The notes: generated by a model not told the origin, from the letters alone. Positions 41,293-49,526 are shown, counted from the stretch's first letter. The stretch: DNA of 59,295 nucleotides from Patulibacter sp. (GCF_030655195.1 NZ_JAURWA010000133.1:1-59295); one strand, 5' to 3'. Numbers and translations are program-made.

Positions 41293-43756
41293 GCGTGCAC
41301 CGGGAGATCGCGGCGGACCTGCACGCGCGGCTGGTCGTGCTCGCGGCGGCCCCGGCCGAGGGCGGCATCAGCCCGTCGCCGGAGGAGCTGCTCGAGCGCG
41401 TCCTCCGCCGGGACGCGCCGCTGCTGCCGCCGGAGGACCGGGACGAGGTCCGCCGCCTGCTCCTGGAGCGGACGGTCGGGCTCGGCCCGTTGGAGTCGCT
41501 GCTCGACGACGAGGAGATCGACGAGATCATGATCAGCGGCACCCGCCCCGTCTGGGTCGAGCGGCGCGGGCGCATCGAGGAGACCGGCGTCGCGTTCGCC
41601 GACGAGCAGGAGCTGCTGCACGCGATCGAGCGCATGCTCGCCGGCGCGGGCCGCCGGGTCGACCGCTCCGAGCCCCTGTGCGACGCGCGGCTGCCCGACG
41701 GCTCCCGCGTCCACGTCGCGTTGCCGCCCGTCGCGGTCGACGGTCCCGCCGTCACGATCCGCCGCTTCCGCGCCCGTCGCTGGACGCCGGAGGAGCTCGT
41801 CGAGCGGGGCACCTGGACCCCGGCGGTCGCGGAGCTCGTGACCGAGGCGGTGCGCGACCGCCGCTCGATCCTGGTCGCCGGCGGCACCGGCGCCGGCAAG
41901 ACGACGACCCTGGGCGCGGCGGCGTCGCTGCTGCACCCGGCCGAGCGCATCGTCACGGTCGAGGACACGGCCGAGCTGCGCCTCGGGCAGCCCCACGTCG
42001 TCCGGCTCGAGGCACGGCCCGCCCGCGGAGGGGGCCACGGAGGCATCTCGATCCGCGAGCTCGTCCGCAACGCGCTGCCGTTGCGGCCTTCGGGAACGTC
42101 GCCGTCTGGGTCCGAAGGTCGCATGGGCTTCCCGTTGCGGGCTTCGGGTCGGAGCGGTAGCCCGACCGGGCCGACGCCGTCCGGGAACGGGTCGCCGCCT
42201 TCCGGGTCGTCGGGCTCGATCCAGGCCAGCGCCTCGGGACGGGTCTCCAGCCACAACGCGAAGTGCTTACCCCTGTACTCGAACGTGGGGAGGTCGTCCG
42301 GTAGCGGCGGCTCTCCGGGGGCAGGGTCGGGGTTGACCTCCGCAACGCTGATGAACTCGAACAGCCGTTGCAGGACGGCCCGCAACTGCTCGCGGTCGGA
42401 GTCCTTCGTCAGGTCTCCGAGGGCAGACTCGCGGAGCGACTGCCAGTCCTCGAACCTCGCATCGTCAGGTGCCAGGAGGGCGTCCAGGCGGCGCTTGGCG
42501 GTCTCGGCCTGCGCGGCCAGTTCGTCGTGCTCGCCCGCGAGGTCTGCGTCCTGCTCGGCCCATACGTCGGCGGGGAGCTTGCCGTCCTGCATGAGGGTCT
42601 TGATGTTCGCCCGGCGGGTCTTGGCCTGCGCGGCACCCCGAAGGCAGACGTTCCACGACTCGCGGGCCTCTGCCGTCGCCCGCTCGCGTTCGGCTTCGTA
42701 CTCCACGCGGCTCGCGTCCGGGTCGAACACGTAGGTCAGGAAGTAGGTGCGGAGGGCGTCGTCCACCTTGTCTCGGGGGATCGACGGAAGCTCGCAGCCG
42801 TTGTGCAGTTCGTCCCGGCCGCTACAGCGGTACGTGTTGCGGTTGTACTTCGGCCTCATGCCGCAGCCGCACAGCCCACAACGAAAGAAGCCGCCGGGGA
42901 GAAGTGCGTTCGTCGCGCGCCCTCGGCCTTGACCCGACTGCGTCTGCTGTGCCTGCCGACGTGCAGCAGCCTTAGCGAACGTCGAACGGCTGACGATGGC
43001 CTCGTGGGAGCCGGGCCTGACGTTGTCGTGAAGCCGCGACCCGAGGTCCCCCTGGTAGACGACGGACTCCAGACGCTCCCGCACGCGGGCTGTCGTCCAG
43101 CGGCCGCTTCCTTCCGTCCACACCCCGTTCATACGGGCCGTCGGCACCTTCTCAGCCTGTAGGCGCTTGGCGATCTGGTGCATGGAGTCACCGCCGACGA
43201 ACTCCGAGAAGATCCGCTCGACGATCACGGCCTCCTCCGGGACGACCTCTAGCTTGTTGCCGCCTGCCCAGCGATAGCCGAAGGGGCGGGGGCCTCCGTT
43301 GTGGAGGTTCTGCTCGATCTTGCGGCGGTTGAAGTCCTCCAGTCGCTCAGCGATCTGGTCCGACTCCAGTTCTGCCAGCGCCGACAACAGCGACCGCATG
43401 AGCTTGCCCTGGGCCGTGCCCGTGTCGAACTTCTCACGGACGCTGACGAGGCCAACCTCAGCAGCGTCCAGGGCCTCGTAGACCCTGAACAACTGCGTAG
43501 CGGATCGCCCGAGGCGGTCAAGTCGAGGGACCACGATGCGGTCGACGCTGTCCAGCGCCCCCAGCATCCTCTGGAGCGCAGGGCGGTCCACGTTCCGGCC
43601 CGAACGCCCGGCGTCTTCGTAGACCTCCACGAGGTCCCAACCTTCGTACTCCGCGAGCCGTTCGACCTTCTTCGTCTGCTCGGTTAGGGACTCGCCCTGC
43701 GCCTGCTGCGATGTCGAAACTCGGACGTAGCCGGCCGCGCGGATCTTCTCTGCCAT
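41159..43756 (-). CDS. int: Large serine integrase of element 2 (reads through into tadA)
   Basis: ATG at 43756. The catalytic domain begins AGYVRVSTSQQ (Ser near residue 13), with RIVVPRLDRLGRS, the recombinase domain (GPRPFGYRWAGG), a zinc ribbon (FFRCGLCGCGMRPKYN with GCELP) and a coiled coil. Element-encoded coding ends at the att core, codon 560. In the integrated state there is no stop there, and the frame runs antisense through tadA to 41159 (865 aa in total). In the circle it would end after 24 residues encoded at 51481-51553, giving 584 aa. Confidence 0.9.
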   Translation of the reverse strand: MAEKIRAAGYVRVSTSQQAQGESLTEQTKKVERLAEYEGWDLVEVYEDAGRSGRNVDRPALQRMLGALDSVDRIVVPRLDRLGRSATQLFRVYEALDAAEVGLVSVREKFDTGTAQGKLMRSLLSALAELESDQIAERLEDFNRRKIEQNLHNGGPRPFGYRWAGGNKLEVVPEEAVIVERIFSEFVGGDSMHQIAKRLQAEKVPTARMNGVWTEGSGRWTTARVRERLESVVYQGDLGSRLHDNVRPGSHEAIVSRSTFAKAAARRQAQQTQSGQGRGRATNALLPGGFFRCGLCGCGMRPKYNRNTYRCSGRDELHNGCELPSIPRDKVDDALRTYFLTYVFDPDASRVEYEAERERATAEARESWNVCLRGAAQAKTRRANIKTLMQDGKLPADVWAEQDADLAGEHDELAAQAETAKRRLDALLAPDDARFEDWQSLRESALGDLTKDSDREQLRAVLQRLFEFISVAEVNPDPAPGEPPLPDDLPTFEYRGKHFALWLETRPEALAWIEPDDPEGGDPFPDGVGPVGLPLRPEARNGKPMRPSDPDGDVPEGRNGSALRTSSRIEMPPWPPPRAGRASSRTTWGCPRRSSAVSSTVTMRSAGCSSDAAAPRVVVLPAPVPPATRIERRSRTASVTSSATAGVQVPRSTSSSGVQRRARKRRIVTAGPSTATGGNATWTREPSGSRASHRGSERSTRRPAPASMRSIACSSSCSSANATPVSSMRPRRSTQTGRVPLIMISSISSSSSSDSNGPSPTVRSRSRRRTSSRSSGGSSGASRRRTRSSSSSGDGLMPPSAGAAASTTSRACRSAAISRCTLIPCPPGSTWRWSRPRRSRRRRGPGAAPAARWRSSARPPGRRPA
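41289..42077 (+). pseudogene. tadA: 5' part of tadA (CpaF ATPase) split by element 2
   Basis: 262 codons plus CTG before the junction. They include the N-terminal domain (TVGLGPLESLLDDEEIDEIMI), the Walker A VAGGTGAGKTTTLGA (residues about 196-210) and the Asp box (IVTVEDTAELRL). The frame stays open into the element, antisense to the integrase, and stops at 42734, so a chimeric product is possible. It lacks Walker B and the His box, so it should be inactive. Joined with 51554-51892 it gives 374 aa. Confidence 0.92.
42075..42078. other. attL: attL core of element 2
   Basis: CTGC, shared with 51554-51557. A nearby longer match (TGCGGCC at 42082-42088 and 51561-51567) is an alternative core, but it would restore LPLRPDR, a poorer fit to TadA than LRMRPDR. 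Confidence 0.65.
42112..42148. repeat. Second attP-like copy inside integrase 2
   Basis: This 37-nt stretch matches the reconstructed attP (51537-51553 joined to 42075-42094) at 31 positions. It lies 37 bp from attL inside the integrase gene and encodes ARNGKPMRPSD, repeated as GRNGRPMRTSD in the circular form. The CTGC core is TTCC here, so it may not recombine. Confidence 0.65.
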
Positions 43757-43814
43757 GCAGGCATCATGCCCCGTCGTCCGGTAGTCCGCAACGGCGATGC
43801 GTACTAGTAGACGC

Positions 43815-44204
43815 TCAGGCTGCCTGCGCCTCTGGGGTCGCTGGCAGCCAGCCGCCACCCTGCGCTCGCCGCACCGCCCCGCGCTCGACGGCTGTCGCCG
43901 CCGCCCGAGACGTAGTGCGCTCAGAGGTCCGCAGGGCCTTCGCCGCCTGCGGCAGGGTCACCGGGAGTCCGGCCGGGCTGTCGTGGACGAGCTTGGTGAA
44001 GGCGGTCGCGCGGGCGTCGGGCGTCATCCGCTGCGCCTTCGCCTTCTCAGCGCCGCCTACGGAGCTAGGGGTGCCGCGCTTCCCCACGATCATGGGTAGG
44101 CGCTCCTTGCAGCCCGCGCACCAGCGGATCGGGTTGTGGCCCCAGTTGGCGGGCTCTGTGGCCTGCTGCTCGCACTCAGGCGTGGCGCACACCCTTACCG
44201 GCAT
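43815..44204 (-). CDS. Zn-binding/HTH small protein of element 2
   Basis: A 129-aa protein. The N-terminus MPVRVCATPECEQQA with CAGCKERL suggests a four-Cys zinc site. The second half has an HTH-like region (LPQAAKALRTSERTTSRAAATAVERG). The ATG at 44204 overlaps the upstream stop. It lies directly before the integrase and has no counterpart in element 1, where the HTH gene is next to the integrase. Confidence 0.6.
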   Translation of the reverse strand: MPVRVCATPECEQQATEPANWGHNPIRWCAGCKERLPMIVGKRGTPSSVGGAEKAKAQRMTPDARATAFTKLVHDSPAGLPVTLPQAAKALRTSERTTSRAAATAVERGAVRRAQGGGWLPATPEAQAA

Positions 44205-44596
44205 AGGGTCAGCCCCAGGTCCCGCGTTCCGAGGGCCACCCGTAGGCGGGCGGCTGTCGCGGCGCGTACCCGGCCGGTCTTCTCGGCCATGAAGATGCTT
44301 CGCCGGGACCGCCCGATCAAGGCCCCCAACTCTGCCTGCGTGTAGTCGTTCTTGACGCGAGCGCGGCGCAGCTTGGAGTAGGCGTCGGGGTTGGCTGCGA
44401 TGGCCTTCCGTTCGCGGTGGAGGCCAGCGTCCCGGCGGCGCTTTCGGGTCTCGGCCGCTACCGCCAACGGGGTCCGTTCTGCGCGGCCCGCTGCCCGGCC
44501 CTTGGCATAGGCGTCCCACCGGGCGACCTGGGCCTTCGCCTCGGCGTCGAGCCTGTCGTAGACCGCTACCAACTGCGCCTCGTCTACCTCGGCCAT
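44195..44596 (-). CDS. HTH protein (paralogue of 28659-29138)
   Basis: A 133-aa protein with a charged helix then an XRE-type HTH (RARVKNDYTQAELGALIGRSRRSIFMAEKTG). It shares the PDAYSKLRRARV/PDAHPLRVARV region with its element 1 counterpart. Part of the overlapping chain leading to the integrase; probably a regulator. Confidence 0.65.
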   Translation of the reverse strand: MAEVDEAQLVAVYDRLDAEAKAQVARWDAYAKGRAAGRAERTPLAVAAETRKRRRDAGLHRERKAIAANPDAYSKLRRARVKNDYTQAELGALIGRSRRSIFMAEKTGRVRAATAARLRVALGTRDLGLTLCR

Positions 44597-44931
44597 CAGT
44601 CGTCGTCCTCGCAGATCGACGCGCGGCGGCGTGCTTCCTCCGACTCGCGCCAGGCGGCGTCGAGGTCTGCGTAGGGAGACGCGGCGACCGCCGCCCGCGC
44701 GAACTCAGCGCCGTAGCGGGACAAGCCGGCGGCACCCGCGTCGTCCGCTACGGGCGCGGGGTTCGTCGCGTCGTTCACGTCGAACTCCAGGCGAAGGCGC
44801 GACGCGCTTACGCGCTCGGGGGAGGACATCCCATCGACTGCCGAGAGGATCCAGCGGCCGTCCTGACCCACAACGGTGAACTCCCGGCCGTCGCGGTTCC
44901 TCAGGGTGTCGCCTACGCTGACGCGCGTCAT
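44596..44931 (-). CDS. Conserved satellite protein (paralogue of 29140-29472)
   Basis: A 111-aa protein with the N-terminal beta-rich unit VSVGDTLRNRDGREFTVVG and GRWILSAVDG, then an acidic helical C-terminus ending CEDDD. Unknown function; overlapping neighbours on both sides. Confidence 0.6.
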   Translation of the reverse strand: MTRVSVGDTLRNRDGREFTVVGQDGRWILSAVDGMSSPERVSASRLRLEFDVNDATNPAPVADDAGAAGLSRYGAEFARAAVAASPYADLDAAWRESEEARRRASICEDDD

Positions 44932-45263
44932 CCGGTCACCGCCTGCAGGGCGTCCATCGCTGCGTCGAGGTCATCCCCGGCCGACGCGGTCTCGGGCGTG
45001 TAGAACTGCTCGAACAGATCCAGCGCGGCCGGGATGGCGGGCGCTCCGAACTCGACGGGCTGTAGCACTAGCTCTCGCCCGCGCCCGAAGGACTCGGGGT
45101 CGTCGGACTCGTTGCCCTGGTGAACTGCCGTGATCGTCACGGCTGCGTAGGGCTGTAGCTCAGGAGGAGCGGAAGCCGGGTCGCGCAGGACCCAGACGGT
45201 GCCGCTGCCGGGAACGTCAGCCGCGCCGGGCCAGGACTGACGCGGGTCGTCTACGGAACTCAT
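44928..45263 (-). CDS. Conserved satellite protein (paralogue of 29469-29789)
   Basis: A 111-aa protein from the ATG at 45263 (the frame extends to 45458 but that part is Arg/Pro-rich). It contains VLRDPASAPPELQPYAAV and the C-terminal LFEQFYTPETA helix. Unknown function. Confidence 0.6.
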   Translation of the reverse strand: MSSVDDPRQSWPGAADVPGSGTVWVLRDPASAPPELQPYAAVTITAVHQGNESDDPESFGRGRELVLQPVEFGAPAIPAALDLFEQFYTPETASAGDDLDAAMDALQAVTG

Positions 45264-45547
45264 GCGCCGTACCCCGGCGTCGGGTGGTGCGGGAACAGGG
45301 GCGGACGCGCTGCGCGGGCTGCTGCGCGGGCCTGCTCGGCCTCGTCGCGCTGCTGCTGCTGTAGGCGAGCCAGGGCGGCGCGTCCGTCGGTGCGGACTGC
45401 ACGGTCCGTCGAGTTGCCGGTGTTGGGGTCGACCGGCGCGGTGGGCTCCGTCCTCCACGGCGTGTGCGGGATCGAAGCGTTAGGGCTGGGCTTGGGAGTC
45501 TCGCGGGCCGGGATCGGCGCGCGGAGCTTGGTTAGCGGGTTGTGCAT
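45260..45547 (-). CDS. Conserved satellite protein (paralogue of 29789-30088)
   Basis: A 95-aa protein starting MHNPLTKLRAPIPARETPKP at 45547, followed by a PWRTEP motif and a Gln/Arg/Ala-rich helix. First gene of the minus-strand chain, divergent from the prohead protease. Confidence 0.6.
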   Translation of the reverse strand: MHNPLTKLRAPIPARETPKPSPNASIPHTPWRTEPTAPVDPNTGNSTDRAVRTDGRAALARLQQQQRDEAEQARAAARAARPPLFPHHPTPGYGA

Positions 45548-45659
45548 CGGTGGTGCTCCTGTCGAGTGATCTGCTGCTCTGGAACACACGATAGGGACCG
45601 ACGTGACAGGCGCTACAGGATCACCCGGTCGAAGTCAAGGAAGACGGCGAACCTGCCCG

Positions 45660-45665
45660 TAGGAT
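45660..45665 (+). promoter_or_regulatory. -10 box TAGGAT of the prohead protease
   Basis: TAGGAT is 6 nt before the ATG at 45672, the same box and spacing as in element 1. Confidence 0.6.
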
Positions 45666-45671
45666 GAACGT

Positions 45672-46226
45672 ATGACGACCGCCGCGCTGCCCAAGATCCA
45701 GACCGTGTCCAAGCTCTCGACCGGAGCCCTTCGGGTGCACGGGCTCGCGGCCAACTGGTCGGGTTACGACCGCCAGGGCGAGAACTTCGTCAAGGGGGCG
45801 TTCTCGTCCGGTGCCTTCGCGTCGGGCGTCGACCGCGCCATGAACCGCGCGTCCGGGCTGGGCTTCCACTACCACCACCGCCACGACCTACCGCTCGGGC
45901 GCGTCGAGGCCCTGTGGGAGACCGACGAGGGCCTGATGATGGACGCCGTCGTGGACTACGCCGAGCCCGGTTCCCCGGCTCGATTCGCGTACTCGGGGAT
46001 CCTCAGCGGTTCGATCCGGGGACTGAGCGTGGGCGGCATCTTCCGACGCGACGGCGGCATGATCGTCGGCGTCGACCTGACGGAGGTCAGCGCCACGCCC
46101 GTAGCCGTCCACGATGGAACCTGGCTACGGGTGGTAGAGGTCGGGGCGGACCCTTCGGCCGACGCCCTCGCCGCTGCCAAGCTCGCAGAGCTACGTGCAG
46201 AGGTCTTCCTGATGCAGGCCCGCTAA
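45672..46226 (+). CDS. HK97-family prohead protease
   Basis: A 184-aa homologue of 30210-30803. The candidate catalytic His is in FHYHHRHDLPLGRV and the Ser in RGLSVGGIF, followed by DLTEVSATPVAVHD. The C-terminal 25 residues (ADPSADALAAAKLAELRAEV) are shared with element 1. As in element 1 no capsid gene accompanies it. A role in processing helper-phage capsids is an inference. Confidence 0.85.
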   Translation: MTTAALPKIQTVSKLSTGALRVHGLAANWSGYDRQGENFVKGAFSSGAFASGVDRAMNRASGLGFHYHHRHDLPLGRVEALWETDEGLMMDAVVDYAEPGSPARFAYSGILSGSIRGLSVGGIFRRDGGMIVGVDLTEVSATPVAVHDGTWLRVVEVGADPSADALAAAKLAELRAEVFLMQAR

Positions 46227-46325
46227 GCAACCCAGCGCCCCCAGCCTCCCGGACATCGTCCCGGCAGCCGGATGCCCTGAGAGGGGCTGTATCGCGCCCG
46301 TGGCGGGCTTCGCTGGGGTTGCTTA
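46224..46325 (+). other. Conserved long-stem structure after the prohead protease (S2)
   Basis: It starts at the stop codon. TAAGCAACCCAGCG (46224-46237) pairs with CGCTGGGGTTGCTTA (46311-46325), one bulge, around 73 nt. The interior shares GAGAGGGGCTG, CCGGA and CGCG blocks with S1. Confidence 0.65.
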
Positions 46326-46385
46326 GGCCGTGCGATACCGCCCCAACTCGCGCCCGGAGTTTCGCGCTTCGTGGGAGGTAGCCGG

Positions 46386-46486
46386 CCAGCAACCCCAGCG
46401 GCCCGAAGGGCTGCGGATTCGCACCCCGTCACCGGAGTTATCGACGCCGGATCGAGAAGGATCGAGGACGCGGCTGGGGTTGCTGG
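46386..46486 (+). other. Second long-stem structure (S3)
   Basis: CCAGCAACCCCAGC (46386-46399) is a perfect complement of GCTGGGGTTGCTGG (46473-46486) around 73 nt, the same arm core and loop length as S2 but with a different interior. Confidence 0.65.
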
Positions 46487-46804
46487 CGTCCGGGCCTTCG
46501 GAGGCCGGGCCGCGTGGATCCTGGCCTCCGGTTCTTCTACTTCTTCTTCCCGCCCGCCCCCTCGTCCCGCCTCCACCCATAGGGGTGGAGGCGGGGGACG
46601 AGGGTCGAGCGTTGGCCCGGTGGCTGGGGTCGTCCCGCCTCGTCCCGAAGGCGGACGAGGCGCATCTTCCGTGAGGGAGCGGGATCGAGGCCGACCTCGT
46701 CCGGCCTCGTCCCGACTCGGGACGACCCTCGGCGTACCACTTGGCTCCAGGTGCCTCGTCCGACCTCGTCCCGAGCCGGGACGAGGTCTCGCGTACCACT
46801 TGGT
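46487..46804. repeat. Palindrome-rich intergenic region
   Basis: No gene seen in 46227-46804. Besides S2 and S3 it has a long hairpin at 46561-46602 (arms CTCGTCCCGCCTCCACCC, loop ATAG), two CTCGTCCCGA-centred palindromes (46707-46726 and 46763-46785) and two copies of GCGTACCACTTGG (46732-46744 and 46791-46803). It lies beyond the 3' end of the ATPase gene and could be a replication origin or transcription barrier. Confidence 0.55.
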
Positions 46805-48043
46805 TTAGAACGCCAAGGGTGCCGTGGGCTCGTGGTCGAGGTCCGCGTCATAGGCGTATCGCGTGAACTGCCCGGCAGGCACCGCGATGACGGGGCGTGA
46901 CTCGTCCTGCGCGAGAGCCTTCACGCGGTCGCGGATGGTGTCGGCCCGACCCTCGATGCCCTTCTCCACGACGGCGAGCGACGCGGACTCGTCGTGGTCT
47001 CGGAGGAACTTGATGATCGCGGTGTCGATCTTGCCCTCCGCGCTCAGGTCGGCGTCCAGGCGCGTGATCGGCAGCCTGCCCTCGCCGTCACCGATGCCGA
47101 GCCGGTGGACGCGGGGGAGTCCTCCGCTGCGGGCCTTCCAGCGGTGTAGTTCGACCTCGCCCGCCTCGGTCTCAGAGAACGGCCGCACGCGCTTCACGAA
47201 CCACTGAGCCTGCACGGCCGCGAGCTTGTCGCCGGACCCGCGCGCGTACCCGGTCGAGTCCGTCGCGGCCTTCGCTACGTGGTCGATCAAGAGGCACGGA
47301 ACCTCCCGCGTCAACGCGAACTCCACGAGCGGGTCCATGAACTGCCCGACCTCCGACGCGCGGTCCTCGTCAAGGCCAAGCGTCCTGAGAATCCCGCGCG
47401 TCGAGTCGAACACGCCCATAGCGCCGGGGTGGTCGTCCCAGAGCGCCCCGAGGGCGATCCAGTCGACCGGACCGGGGAAGGGCAGGTAGACGAACCTCGC
47501 CGGATCGAGGTCGGCCGGGACAGCGCCCAACGCCGAGAATCGGCGGACGGTCTCGGCCTCGCCCTGCTCGAAGTCCAAGTAGATGACGTGCCCGCCGGCG
47601 CGCAGCGCGTCGAGCGCGAGGCGCTGGACGATGGTGGTCTTGCCCGACTCCGGGTGCGCCGTGAAGCCGGTCACCCCGGAGGCGTAGACCAGGCCGCGCG
47701 CCAGCGGGCCGGGCGCAAACTCGACGGGCGGAACGCCATCTCGCATCAGAGCGCCGAGGTCCACGGGCTTGTACCTCGTGGCAGGCACGTCCGCGCCCAC
47801 GAGGACCGCGTCGATGGCTCCCAGACGCTCCGTGTCGTCCGGGATGGACTCCACGAGCGCGGCGTCGATGTCCTCCATGACGGAGGCCACGCGCTGACGA
47901 TTCTGCGCCTCCGTGGTGCGCTTACGTCCCGCCTGCCTGTCGCGTGCGGGTCCGGCCAAGGTCTCGCGGTCGATGTCGGCGTGTTCAAGGGCCTGCGCCA
48001 CGGCATCGCGCGCCGCGTCGAGAGAGCTAGATACGGACTGCAC
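46805..48043 (-). CDS. RepA-like AAA ATPase/helicase
   Basis: A 412-aa protein with the P-loop GFTAHPESGKTTIVQRL, GHVIYLDFEQGEAE, Walker B MGVFDSTRGI and PCLLIDHVAKA, then GSGDKLAAVQAQWFVKRVRP as in RepA-type hexameric helicases. The C-terminus is winged-helix-like. The GTG at 48043 overlaps the 66-aa gene by 17 nt, as in element 1. Probably the element's replication protein. Confidence 0.78.
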   Translation of the reverse strand: MQSVSSSLDAARDAVAQALEHADIDRETLAGPARDRQAGRKRTTEAQNRQRVASVMEDIDAALVESIPDDTERLGAIDAVLVGADVPATRYKPVDLGALMRDGVPPVEFAPGPLARGLVYASGVTGFTAHPESGKTTIVQRLALDALRAGGHVIYLDFEQGEAETVRRFSALGAVPADLDPARFVYLPFPGPVDWIALGALWDDHPGAMGVFDSTRGILRTLGLDEDRASEVGQFMDPLVEFALTREVPCLLIDHVAKAATDSTGYARGSGDKLAAVQAQWFVKRVRPFSETEAGEVELHRWKARSGGLPRVHRLGIGDGEGRLPITRLDADLSAEGKIDTAIIKFLRDHDESASLAVVEKGIEGRADTIRDRVKALAQDESRPVIAVPAGQFTRYAYDADLDHEPTAPLAF

Positions 48044-48227
48044 GAGGCACCCCCAGCCGCACGAGGCGGTCAAGCTCGCGACGGGTCACGGCCGCACCGT
48101 GCTTCGCAGCTTCTGCACGCGCGATGGCGCGAAGCTCGGGCACGTCGTCGCGGGTGAAGCCCTCCGTAGCGAAGGCCGTAGCCACCGCGTCGATGATCTT
48201 CCGCCGGACTACGTCAGCCGCGCTCAT
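48027..48227 (-). CDS. Conserved 66-aa satellite protein
   Basis: Nearly identical to 32850-33050 (VRRKIIDAVATAFATEGFTR and RELDRLVRLGVPRAVRI). Helical, overlapping both neighbours. Unknown role with the ATPase. Confidence 0.75.
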   Translation of the reverse strand: MSAADVVRRKIIDAVATAFATEGFTRDDVPELRAIARAEAAKHGAAVTRRELDRLVRLGVPRAVRI

Positions 48228-48370
48228 ACGACCACCGCAGCGGTCGCGAAGGCGAGGACGTAGAGCGTCGTCCAGAGGCCACGAGACGACAGGACGCGCG
48301 GTACGATGTCCGTGGCGGTCCGGTTGTCGATACCCGTGCTGCTCGGCGTTGTCTGGGGCGTGATCTGCAT
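48224..48370 (-). CDS. Tiny membrane protein (48 aa)
   Basis: A 48-aa homologue of 33047-33184: polar N-terminus, then TDIVPRVLSSRGLWTTLYV and a hydrophobic end AFATAAVVV. One membrane helix. Overlaps the 66-aa gene start. Confidence 0.7.
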   Translation of the reverse strand: MQITPQTTPSSTGIDNRTATDIVPRVLSSRGLWTTLYVLAFATAAVVV

Positions 48371-48375
48371 GAAGA

Positions 48376-48597
48376 TCACGCCCCTTCTACGTTGACGGGC
48401 GCGGGTGCGAGAAGCCGTGTGGCGGCTACTCCCAACACGTCCTCTAGCGCCATCGCGTGGACGAACCTCGGGCAGCGGTCTCCGCTCTCCCAGTAGGAGA
48501 CGGTCGACGGGTCGACGCCCTCCCCGATGGCGGCTGCAAGCTGAACCTGAGACAGACCAGCGGCCTTCCTGTACTTCCTGAGCATGGTGCGAGGCAT
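48376..48597 (-). CDS. XRE-family HTH regulator
   Basis: A 73-aa protein with a classical XRE domain (RKYRKAAGLSQVQLAAAIGEG then DPSTVSYWESGDRCP). The ATG at 48597 has AGGAAGGAGAG upstream; the longer frame to 48645 is rejected. It heads the replication operon and lies below a dyad at 48639, so it is probably the autoregulated repressor. Confidence 0.8.
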   Translation of the reverse strand: MPRTMLRKYRKAAGLSQVQLAAAIGEGVDPSTVSYWESGDRCPRFVHAMALEDVLGVAATRLLAPAPVNVEGA

Positions 48598-48638
48598 GGG
48601 CCTCTCCTTCCTGCCGCGATGTCCACGGCTTCGATGAC

Positions 48639-48651
48639 TGACCATGGGTCA
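48639..48651. promoter_or_regulatory. Operator-like dyad before the HTH gene
   Basis: TGACC-ATG-GGTCA, 42 nt upstream of the HTH start codon. A candidate repressor site. Confidence 0.45.
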
Positions 48652-48734
48652 AGCATACCAGCCGTGTTGACAAGACGTAGGAGGTGTGGTAGCGCGCTCG
48701 GCGGGCTTGCAGACTACGGCAAAACTGCCATATG

Positions 48735-49526
48735 TCAAGCACCCCGACGACGCGCCGCAAGTGCGCGCTGGGCGGCGTTGTAGACCTTGGGGTCCACGAT
48801 CCGACCGGGGTGGGCCTGCTTGTACTGCTCGTGGCTCAGGAGACGGGCAACGGCCGTCGGATGCCAGCGCCGCCCGCCTACACCCTCGGCGCTCAGGGCC
48901 TCGGCAACGGCGCGGATGCTGGACCCGTCGCGGACCATGCCGAACGCTCGCCGTACGACCTCGGCCGCCTCGTCGTCCACGACCAACTCCCGCGTGGCGG
49001 GGTCAGCCTTGTAGCCGAAGGCAGGACGCCCGCCCGTGTACGCCTTGGGACCCTTCTCGCGTGCCTTGGCCTCGCGGCCCGCCTTCAACCTCGCCACGAT
49101 GGCGCGGCGCTCGTGGGCTGCGATGGCGTGCTGCATGTCGTTCAGCAGCAGCGCGCCGTCGTCCGTGCCGTTGGACCCGTCGGCGTAGAGGATGCGCCCG
49201 CCACCAGCAGCCACCGTGCGCTCTGCATCCCCAGCCACGTACGGGTCACGGGCTAGGCGGTCGCGACGTGCGAGAAGGAGCACCCCGGCCCCGTGTAGGA
49301 GCATCGCGTCGAGCGCCGCACGCCCACCCTTCCGCTGAGAGAGGAGGACGGTGGACCTCGCGTCCTCCTCGTGGACCTCCACGACCTCGATGCCTTCTGC
49401 CTTGGCGAACTGCCGGCAGGCATGGACCTGGGCACTCAGTCCGTACCCATCGTCCTTCTGCTCGGAGGACGAGACTCGCGCCAGGATCACGGCGCGGGTG
49501 GGGACGGGGGCGGGGAGGGGTGTCAT
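48735..49526 (-). CDS. Second serine recombinase of element 2
   Basis: A 263-aa protein from the ATG at 49526. The resolvase domain begins AVILARVSSSEQKDDGYGLS (catalytic Ser near residue 20), with LLLARRDRLARD, followed by a recombinase-type domain (GGRPAFGYKADPATRELVVD, IRAVAEALSAEGVGGRRWHPTAVARLL). It lacks the zinc ribbon and coiled coil of large integrases. It may be a shortened integrase or an accessory recombinase. Confidence 0.8.
   Translation of the reverse strand: MTPLPAPVPTRAVILARVSSSEQKDDGYGLSAQVHACRQFAKAEGIEVVEVHEEDARSTVLLSQRKGGRAALDAMLLHGAGVLLLARRDRLARDPYVAGDAERTVAAGGGRILYADGSNGTDDGALLLNDMQHAIAAHERRAIVARLKAGREAKAREKGPKAYTGGRPAFGYKADPATRELVVDDEAAEVVRRAFGMVRDGSSIRAVAEALSAEGVGGRRWHPTAVARLLSHEQYKQAHPGRIVDPKVYNAAQRALAARRRGA

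Noticed and set aside
42082..42088. TGCGGCC as the crossover core of element 2
   Set aside because: It is longer than CTGC but would restore LPLRPDR in TadA and would not give the in-frame 24-residue integrase tail matched by the internal repeat as neatly. CTGC gives the consensus LRMRPDR. Kept as an alternative.
46330..46674. Open frame of 114 aa after S2
   Set aside because: Its composition is Arg/Pro/Leu with no structure, it covers the S3 stem and the long hairpin, and it has no counterpart in element 1.
48666..48688. TTGACA-N17-TAGCGC as a plus-strand promoter
   Set aside because: No plus-strand gene follows before 49937; the genes here are on the minus strand.
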